28,580 nucleotides of DNA from an uncultured Eubacteriales bacterium (GTDB taxonomy: Bacteria; Bacillota; Clostridia; Christensenellales; Aristaeellaceae). Of the stretch, positions 22,663 to 28,580 are shown piece after piece. The stretch spans positions 1 through 28,580 of the forward strand of contig UQNM01000031.1 in NCBI GenBank assembly GCA_900542395.1. Direction: 5' to 3'. The notes under the pieces are model-generated. The model was not told where the DNA came from. It did no database searches and worked only from the letters and a program-made list of their open reading frames with translations. The translations under genes and the position numbers were made by a program. Within the stretch, counting starts at the first letter, position 1. The number at the start of each line of letters is the position of its first letter.

Positions 22663-23166
22663 ATGAAAAGACGATGGAAATGGACGCTTACGGGCTTTCT
22701 CACCGCGCTGGCGCTGTGCCTGTGCCCGCGCTTTGCCGGAGCCGCGCCGCACGAAGACATGCCGACGGTGAAAACCTTCGCGTTTTCCTGCTCGGGCATG
22801 TCCGTCGATCAGATGCGCAGCTATCAGATTGGGGAAACGAAGCGGGGCCGCCTCGCTGCCATCGAGCTGTATCTTGCCTATACCTTCGTGCTGCCCGTGA
22901 CCGATGCGGATCTGGCGTCGTTTTCCGCGCTGCTGGACGAATTGGATCTGGCGGCATGGGACGGCTATCGGCAGGAAGACAGCACCGTGCTGGACGGCGA
23001 AAGCTTCTCGCTGAATGTCGCGTTTGAAGACGGGAACGGGATCGACGCTGTCGGCACAAACAGCTTTCCCGACGGCTATTATGAAAAGAAGGGCGCTATT
23101 CAAGCATTTTTTGAAGCGTTGATGCGTGAATATGAAATCGACGCGGACAAAATTGGATATTGGTGA
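22663..23166 (+). CDS. Small secreted protein of unknown function
   Basis: A 167-residue protein with a signal peptide (KRRWKW then a hydrophobic core, FAGAAP cleavage region about residue 27). The mature part of about 140 residues has no recognised domain. It contains alternating acidic and hydrophobic stretches (LDELDLAAWDGY, NVAFEDGNGIDAV) ending in a helix with a FFEALMREYEIDADK motif. AAAGGGGA precedes the ATG. Position between the pseudo-receiver and the LRR protein suggests a role at the cell surface. Confidence 0.7.
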   Translation: MKRRWKWTLTGFLTALALCLCPRFAGAAPHEDMPTVKTFAFSCSGMSVDQMRSYQIGETKRGRLAAIELYLAYTFVLPVTDADLASFSALLDELDLAAWDGYRQEDSTVLDGESFSLNVAFEDGNGIDAVGTNSFPDGYYEKKGAIQAFFEALMREYEIDADKIGYW

Positions 23167-23198
23167 AACATAAAAAACAGAAACGGAGGAATCAATCC

Positions 23199-26100
23199 AT
23201 GAAAAAATGGCTGTGTCTGGCTCTCACGCTGCTGACGCTGACGGTCTGCGTCTGGGCGGCGGCAGAATCCACCGATTGGAATTACGACCTGAATTACGCC
23301 ATACTCCGCGGCTACAACGGCGCGGGCGGCGACGTGACCGTGCCCGCCGAGATCGACGGCTACACGGTGGATGTGATCGGCGTCAGCGTGTTCAGCTCGG
23401 AGGCGATCACCTCGCTGACGCTGCCGGAAACGGTGCTTGAGCTGAGGAGCAACGCCGTCTCGGGGTGCGAAAACATGACGAGCGTCACCCTGCCCCAGAG
23501 CCTGGTCGTCATCAACCGAATGAACTTTTTCAGCTGCGAATCGCTTGAGGAAGTCACCATTCCCGCGGGCGTGCGCTATATCGGCGAGAACTCGTTCCGC
23601 TTCTGTGACGCGCTGCGGAAGATCACCTTCGAGGGCGTCTGCCCGCTGATCGACAAGGGATGCTTCAGCCTCATCGCGGAGGACGCGGTGGCCTATGTTC
23701 CGGATGACGAGCTGGAGGCGTACGCGGAGGCGTTTGAACGCGCCGGGATTGAGGTGCTTGTCCAGCCCAGCGGCAAAAACGCCGTGGTCGTGGAAAACAA
23801 CGGCTTCGCGGAGGAGGATTTCGAATTTGATCCCGCGACCGGCACCATCACCAGCTACAACGGCTTCGCCACCTACCTCGCCATCCCCGAGACCATCGGC
23901 GGCGCGGCGGTGAAGGCCATCGGCCCCAAGGCATTTGCGCAGCACACCTATATCGCGCTGGCGGAGCTGCCCGAAGGGCTGGAAACCATCGGCGACAATG
24001 CATTTTACAACTGCGAAACGCTGGCGCGCGTCGTGTTCCCCTCCACGCTGAAGCGCATCGGGGATTATGCGTTCTACAACGCCTACAGAAGCAACGTGTT
24101 GGAATTGCCGAGCGTGGAGCATATCGGCGCTTACGCCTTCTATGCCATCGGCGTGACCGACGCGCTGGAGCTGCCCGAGGGATTGAAGACCATCGGCGAC
24201 AGCGCGTTTGAAAACTGCAGAAACATGGGCGACCTCTATCTGCCCTCGACGCTCGAAGCGATTGGTTCCAATGCGTTCAAGGGCGATTACAACATTCAAT
24301 ACGTCGTTTTGAACAGCGAGACCCCGCCTGCGCTGGGCGAAAACGTCTTTGCGGGCTGCGATTATCTGGCGGATATCGACCTGAGCGACCGCGGCACCAG
24401 GCAGCAGATGCAGCAGTGGCAGGCGTATGTGGACGCGCTGGGGCTGACATGCCGCGTCTGGCGCGCGCAGGACCCGACGGCCTCGTCCCCCGAAAAGGGA
24501 TCGTATCAGTACGAAAACCGCATGCTGACCCAGTATACCGGCACAAAGACGCGCATCCATCCCCACCTCACGGTTTCCAAGGAGCCGGTCGTCGGGCTGG
24601 GCGACGGCGTGTTCAAGGGCAGCCAGACCATCGAATATTTCTCCGTCTCGCACAACGATGCGTTTACGACCATCGGCGCGGAGGCCTTCATGGACAGCGC
24701 CCTGCAAAACGTGGATCTGTTCGATTCCGTGACCACCATCGGCGCGCGGGCGTTCGCGGGCTGCGCGAAGCTGGAGGCGCTGACCCTGCCCGAATCCCTG
24801 ACCGAGATCGGGGAGGGCGCGCTGGATGGGCTGACCGGGCTGAAAAAGCTGGTCATCAAGTGCGACCCGGCGCTCATCCCCGCGGGCGTATTCGCCAACC
24901 TGCCCGAATTGGCCGATGTGACGGTTGAAACCGGCGCGATTCCGGCGCATATGTTTGAGGGCAGCGGGGTGACGACGCTGGCGCTGGGCGAGGGTGTGAC
25001 CGAAATCGGGGAAAGCGCGTTCGCGGGCACGAAGCTGAGCACGGCCGATCTCCAAAACGCGGCCGTCATCGGTGCGGGCGCGTTCGCGGGCACGATGCTG
25101 AACACGGTCGATCTCCAAAACGTGGCCGTCATCGGCACGGGCGCGTTCGAGGGCGCGGCGCTGGAGCGCGTAACCCTGCGCAGCGACGTCAACGTGGGCG
25201 AGCGCGCCTTTGCGGATACGAAGCTGGCGCATCTGGTCATCCCGGAAAAGGGCAGCTTCCCGCTCTCCGCCGTGGAGGGTACGAATGTGGAGCTCCGCTT
25301 GTCCGCCGACGCGACCGACGAGCAGGTGGCCGCGTGGAACGAGACCCTTGCCCGCCCGTGGTATGACCCCATCCTACGCGAGGGCGAGGCGACGAAGTTC
25401 GCGAAGATGCCCTTCGAGCCGACCGCCGCGGAGAATTTCGACTTCGACCCGGAGACCGGCCTGATTTCCGCCTATACGGGAACCGACGTGGACGTGGTGG
25501 TGCCGCGCGAAATCGACGGCGTGACCGTGGTGGGCTTCGCCAACTACAACGCCTTCGATTCCTGCCACGATTACACCGATTCCTCCGTGGAAACCAACCG
25601 CACCGAATGGGTGCACCTGCGCACGTTGGTGCTGCCGGAAACCATTCGGGAGCTGCCCGACATGATGCTCGGCTACTGCCAGCAGCTTGAAACCTTCGTC
25701 TGCTACGCGCCGCTGGAGAGCACCGGCTCGAGCCAGTTCATGCTCTGCCGGAGCCTGAACAACGTGATCTTTGTCAACGGCGTGCGCAGAATCGACAACT
25801 ACGCCTTTGACAGCGCGGGCCCGCTGGGCAACCTGTACTTCGGCGAGCATCTCATTAGCATCGGCCAGCAGGCGTTCGGCTTCTCCGGGCTGAAGACCTT
25901 CGTCGCCGATGCGGAGAACGTGGAATACGGCGCGTTTGCCGAGTGCCAGAGCCTGACCAGCCTGCATTTCACCGACAAGGTGAAGATGTTTGGCGAGAAC
26001 TGCATCGTCAACTGCCCGAACCTCGCCGAGGTCTGCTTCGACGGCTGCGATTTGACTGCGTCGCCCAATGGGCTGATGATGAACGTCGCGCCGAAGCTGA

Positions 26101-27425
26101 CTGTGCATGTGCCCGAGGGCATGAGCGAGGAAAACCTGAAACGGGCGCAGAAGTGCGTGAGCTGGAACAGCTCGCCGGTGGAAGTGACCGTGGTGATGGG
26201 CGCTTGCGCGCACATGCGGCCCGAAGCGCCGGATCTGTCCGCGCTGCTGCCGGAATTGAAGCTGGAAGCGGGCGCTGAAATCGCCGCGCCTGCGCAGGCG
26301 AACGGCGAACCGGCCAAGCCCGAAATGACCCCCGAACCGGAAGCGACTGCTGCACCGGAAGCGACTGCCGAGCCCGAAGCGGCGCCCGAACCCGCCGCGC
26401 AGAGCGCCGACATCCCCGAGGAATATCAGGGAACGTGGTACGGCCTGAACATGGAGCTGGACGGCGAGGCCTACCCGCTGGCCGACCTCGGCCTCGATGT
26501 GACCGTGACCATCGGCGCGGACGGCACGGCCGAGATGAACATGGGCGGCGATGTGGATCACCGCCAATGCGCGATGCAGGACGACGCGCTTGTGGCGGGC
26601 ACGATGGTCTTCACGCTCAGGGACGGCGTGCTTTCGCTCTCCGAGGACGGCGCGATGATGACGCTGAGCCGCGAGAAGCCGGAGGCGGCTGGCACGTCCA
26701 TCCCGGTCATCGACGAGAGCGCCACGCTTGAGGAGATCAAGGGCGTTTGGACGGTCGTTCGCGTCACGATGGACGGCCTGACGCTCCCGGCGGAGACGGC
26801 GGACATGGCGGGCGATACGCTGGTCGTCTACGGCGATACCTGTGATTTGACCCTGCAGGGCATGACGATGGATGGCCTGCCCTGCAGCATGAACGACTTC
26901 GCGCTGATCGTGCCCGTTCTGGACGGCGAATTTGCCGCTACCCTGCGCGAGGACGGAACGCTCGCCATCGAAATGAGCGACGCGACGCTTTGGTGCGAGC
27001 GCACCGGCGACGCGCCCGAAGCGCCCGTCGCAGAACCGACGGCTGAGCCCACCGCGGAACCCATGCCCGAACCCGCCGTGTCCGAAGCGCCTGCGGCGCA
27101 GGGCGGCGCGGGCATCGAGATCGGGAAGAAATACGTGATGACCGACGCGGATGTGAACGGCTACAACATGTCCGCCGCCATGCTGGGCGGATACGAATAT
27201 TCCGTGCTGCTCAACGCGGATGGCACGGTGGCCTTCGTCATGGCGGGCGCGAATATCCCCGGCCTGACGTGGGCTTACGGCAAGGTGCCCACGGACGCGG
27301 GCGAGGCGGACGGCGTGGTGATGGATTACTACACGCAGGCGCTGAACCTCGTGCCCACGGCGCAGGGCTTCGACATGGATTATTTCGGTTCCATGATGAT
27401 GCACTTTGCGCCCGAAGGAATCTAA
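23199..27425 (+). CDS. Large secreted BspA-like leucine-rich-repeat protein
   Basis: A 1408-residue protein with a signal peptide (MKKWLC... to AAAES, about residue 22). Four LRR_5 (BspA/TpLRR) blocks follow, each preceded by a cap pattern like FDFDPETGLISAYTG / VVPREIDGVTVVGF (nucleotides about 23275, 23818, 24505 and 25435). Their repeats read IGDNAFYNCETLARVVFP-like. The C-terminal third has three small beta domains (from GTWYGL, GVWTVV and GKKYVM) joined by Pro/Glu/Ala/Thr linkers. No LPxTG or terminal membrane anchor is seen. BspA-like proteins often bind host or environmental ligands, which is family knowledge. ATG 23199 follows CGGAGG; an upstream TTG at 23160 is rejected. Confidence 0.85.
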   Translation: MKKWLCLALTLLTLTVCVWAAAESTDWNYDLNYAILRGYNGAGGDVTVPAEIDGYTVDVIGVSVFSSEAITSLTLPETVLELRSNAVSGCENMTSVTLPQSLVVINRMNFFSCESLEEVTIPAGVRYIGENSFRFCDALRKITFEGVCPLIDKGCFSLIAEDAVAYVPDDELEAYAEAFERAGIEVLVQPSGKNAVVVENNGFAEEDFEFDPATGTITSYNGFATYLAIPETIGGAAVKAIGPKAFAQHTYIALAELPEGLETIGDNAFYNCETLARVVFPSTLKRIGDYAFYNAYRSNVLELPSVEHIGAYAFYAIGVTDALELPEGLKTIGDSAFENCRNMGDLYLPSTLEAIGSNAFKGDYNIQYVVLNSETPPALGENVFAGCDYLADIDLSDRGTRQQMQQWQAYVDALGLTCRVWRAQDPTASSPEKGSYQYENRMLTQYTGTKTRIHPHLTVSKEPVVGLGDGVFKGSQTIEYFSVSHNDAFTTIGAEAFMDSALQNVDLFDSVTTIGARAFAGCAKLEALTLPESLTEIGEGALDGLTGLKKLVIKCDPALIPAGVFANLPELADVTVETGAIPAHMFEGSGVTTLALGEGVTEIGESAFAGTKLSTADLQNAAVIGAGAFAGTMLNTVDLQNVAVIGTGAFEGAALERVTLRSDVNVGERAFADTKLAHLVIPEKGSFPLSAVEGTNVELRLSADATDEQVAAWNETLARPWYDPILREGEATKFAKMPFEPTAAENFDFDPETGLISAYTGTDVDVVVPREIDGVTVVGFANYNAFDSCHDYTDSSVETNRTEWVHLRTLVLPETIRELPDMMLGYCQQLETFVCYAPLESTGSSQFMLCRSLNNVIFVNGVRRIDNYAFDSAGPLGNLYFGEHLISIGQQAFGFSGLKTFVADAENVEYGAFAECQSLTSLHFTDKVKMFGENCIVNCPNLAEVCFDGCDLTASPNGLMMNVAPKLTVHVPEGMSEENLKRAQKCVSWNSSPVEVTVVMGACAHMRPEAPDLSALLPELKLEAGAEIAAPAQANGEPAKPEMTPEPEATAAPEATAEPEAAPEPAAQSADIPEEYQGTWYGLNMELDGEAYPLADLGLDVTVTIGADGTAEMNMGGDVDHRQCAMQDDALVAGTMVFTLRDGVLSLSEDGAMMTLSREKPEAAGTSIPVIDESATLEEIKGVWTVVRVTMDGLTLPAETADMAGDTLVVYGDTCDLTLQGMTMDGLPCSMNDFALIVPVLDGEFAATLREDGTLAIEMSDATLWCERTGDAPEAPVAEPTAEPTAEPMPEPAVSEAPAAQGGAGIEIGKKYVMTDADVNGYNMSAAMLGGYEYSVLLNADGTVAFVMAGANIPGLTWAYGKVPTDAGEADGVVMDYYTQALNLVPTAQGFDMDYFGSMMMHFAPEGI
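25017..25142 (+). repeat. 63-bp tandem duplication in the LRR gene
   Basis: Two adjacent 63-bp units (25017-25079 and 25080-25142), each encoding a 21-residue repeat (AFAGTKLSTADLQNAAVIGAG and AFAGTMLNTVDLQNVAVIGTG). They differ at few bases, pointing to a recent repeat gain. Reading frame is kept. Confidence 0.85.
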
Positions 27426-27461
27426 CTGACGAAAAAACCAATCAAAAGGAGGATGTATTTG

Positions 27462-28013
27462 ATGAAGAAAATGATGATGCTTGCGCTGGCGCTGGTGATG
27501 ATGCTGACCCTGACGGGCGCGGCGCTCGCCGAATCCGCCCCGATGAACAAGGAAGACCAGATGAAGAACATGGTTCAGGGCTTTCTGGACGAGAACGGAT
27601 ACGAGTACGAATACGACGACTACACGTTTTCGATGAGCTTTGCCCTTGAAAACGCGCTGGAATATGTGAATGTGATGGTCTTTGTGGACGACGATATGCT
27701 GTCCGTGACCGTGGACGCGCCGATTCAGGGGGAAGAGGCGGCCTTTGAACCGCTGGCGGTGCTGACCACGCTGATCAACAGCGAAATCTTCTACGCGCAG
27801 TTCCGCGTCGATCACTACAACGACAAGCTCTATGTCGCCTGCCGCGCCTGCAATCTGGTGGAGGACGTCGTTCCCGGCGAAAATGAACTCTATTATCTGA
27901 TTAGCGAGCCGATGCGCTACATGGAAGAATACGGCGACGGCATCTATGCGGTCATCGGCGGCGGCGATCCCTACGAGGCGTTTGAAGCGTGTCAGGCGGC
28001 GGTGAACGAATAA
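27462..28013 (+). CDS. Secreted YbjN-like protein
   Basis: A 183-residue protein with a signal peptide (MKKMMM, hydrophobic core, GAALAES cleavage region about residue 24). The mature domain has two alternating helix/strand sets (VFVDDDMLSVTVDAPI, then INSEIFYAQFRVDHYNDKLYVAC), which recall the YbjN fold related to type III secretion chaperones. The match is weak. ATG 27462 is 9 bases after AAAGGAGG; an ATG at 27453 is too close. The stop overlaps the following ATG (TAATG). Likely role: an extracellular companion of the LRR protein. Confidence 0.6.
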   Translation: MKKMMMLALALVMMLTLTGAALAESAPMNKEDQMKNMVQGFLDENGYEYEYDDYTFSMSFALENALEYVNVMVFVDDDMLSVTVDAPIQGEEAAFEPLAVLTTLINSEIFYAQFRVDHYNDKLYVACRACNLVEDVVPGENELYYLISEPMRYMEEYGDGIYAVIGGGDPYEAFEACQAAVNE

Positions 28014-28531
28014 TGGCCGGAAACACGACGAATCCATATCTGACGAAAAAGGCGCAGGAGAAAAGGCAGCTGTCGATCCCCGTTGTGGCGGTCTGCACGA
28101 TCTTCGGGCTGGGCGCGGCATCCGCGGGCATTGACCTGTTCAGGGAAGGCAAGACGCTCTCCAGCGTGATGGCGGTGCTGCTGCTGGCCGCGCTGTTCAC
28201 GCCGGTCGTGCGCACCTTCGCGCACTACCGGCGGAGCGCCAGCGCCCGTCGCATCGCGGGGACGCTGCTCGCCACGCCGGAGGAAAGCCTGACCTTCGAT
28301 CAGCTTCAAACCACGCTTTCCTCCGCCAAAGCGCCCCAAAAGCTCAGGGCGCTCGTCAGCGGCGGCTACCTGCAAAACCTGCAAATCAACGCGGATGAGC
28401 GGACGGTGAAGCTGTATACGCCGGAATACGAGTATGTGCAGTGGGTCTGTTCGGGCTGCGGCGCGAAGAACCGCGAGCGAAAGGGCGGCGCGATGCGCTG
28501 CAAATACTGCGATCAGCCGCGCGCAAAGTAA
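28013..28531 (+). CDS. Membrane protein with C-terminal zinc ribbon
   Basis: A 172-residue protein with two transmembrane helices (about 22-38 and 48-65), a middle stretch with a winged-helix-like pattern (SARRIAGTLLAT, then LRALVSGGYLQNLQ) and a C-terminal zinc ribbon (CSGCGAKN, CKYCDQ, four cysteines). It starts at ATG 28013, overlapping the stop of the preceding gene. The final TAA (28529-28531) is the first three bases of the second copy of the 162-bp repeat. Function unknown; it may be a membrane-tethered regulator. Confidence 0.65.
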   Translation: MAGNTTNPYLTKKAQEKRQLSIPVVAVCTIFGLGAASAGIDLFREGKTLSSVMAVLLLAALFTPVVRTFAHYRRSASARRIAGTLLATPEESLTFDQLQTTLSSAKAPQKLRALVSGGYLQNLQINADERTVKLYTPEYEYVQWVCSGCGAKNRERKGGAMRCKYCDQPRAK

Positions 28532-28580
28532 TACTAATTCTTGTTAAAATGGCTTAATCCGCGCACCATCTTTTTCGCTC
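28529..28580. repeat. Second copy of the inverted-repeat element, cut by the window end
   Basis: The 52 bases from 28529 are identical to 9525-9576. The copy continues beyond the window. It has the same orientation as copy 1 and begins at the stop codon of the zinc-ribbon gene. Confidence 0.85.

Noticed and set aside
23100..28121. Long minus-strand frames opposite the LRR gene and its neighbours
   Set aside because: Antisense shadows of repeat-rich coding sequence; no start signals and no domains.

Overview
The window is GC-rich (roughly 55-60% in most genes), gene-dense and reads like a chromosomal segment of a Gram-positive anaerobic Clostridia-type gut bacterium, perhaps near Christensenellales. 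The basis is strong AGGAGG ribosome binding sites, a secreted BspA-like leucine-rich-repeat protein with Pro/Glu/Ala-rich linkers, a YheO/DauR-type regulator, HMA2/DUF6110-type P-ATPase neighbours and LuxR-type two-component genes. This taxonomic guess is inference; there is no rRNA or other marker gene here. I see no tRNA, rRNA, CRISPR array or intact insertion sequence.

Region 1 (486-9219) is a solute uptake and catabolism locus. A YheO/DauR-like PAS-HTH regulator is followed by a convergent pair on the minus strand (RidA-type imine deaminase, then a YcxB-like membrane protein). Back-to-back promoters then lead into a plus-strand operon: TRAP transporter (DctP, DctQ, DctM), a metal-dependent amidohydrolase, a threonine-synthase-like PLP enzyme with an N-terminal zinc ribbon, and an M20 deacylase/peptidase. 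A coherent reading is import of an acylated or peptide-like amino-acid derivative, hydrolytic deprotection, PLP-dependent elimination, and clean-up of enamine/imine by RidA. The substrate is unknown.

Region 2 (9220-10241) is intergenic. It holds a terminator, a structured stretch, a 162-bp inverted-repeat element (a second copy begins at 28529 and runs off the window), and a train of four small hairpins.

Region 3 (9788-14189, minus strand) is a tight five-gene operon. It encodes a P1B-type ATPase with YSC in place of CPC, three partner proteins, and a DUF6110-like small membrane protein. The ATPase and the three partners each carry the same HMA2-type module, and none of these modules has a CxxC metal motif. 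This is the strongest candidate here for an under-described system.

Region 4 (14247-18266) is a mosaic block in decay: a TetR-like gene that appears to lack its HTH recognition helix, an MBL-fold hydrolase, a truncated alpha/beta hydrolase, an L-2-amino-thiazoline-4-carboxylate hydrolase-family protein, a frameshifted membrane protein, a GNAT acetyltransferase and two small ORFs.

Region 5 (18504-21960) is a three-gene signalling operon with ATGA overlaps: a 7TM sensor with a degenerate kinase end, a canonical histidine kinase and a NarL/LuxR response regulator. Region 6 (22261-28531) follows a GC-rich palindrome and a bidirectional terminator. It is a co-directional run of a stand-alone pseudo-receiver (phospho-acceptor Asp replaced by Glu), a small secreted protein, a 1408-residue secreted LRR protein, a secreted YbjN-like protein and a membrane/zinc-ribbon protein. 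Regions 5 and 6 may together form a signalling-to-cell-surface unit, but this is inference from adjacency.
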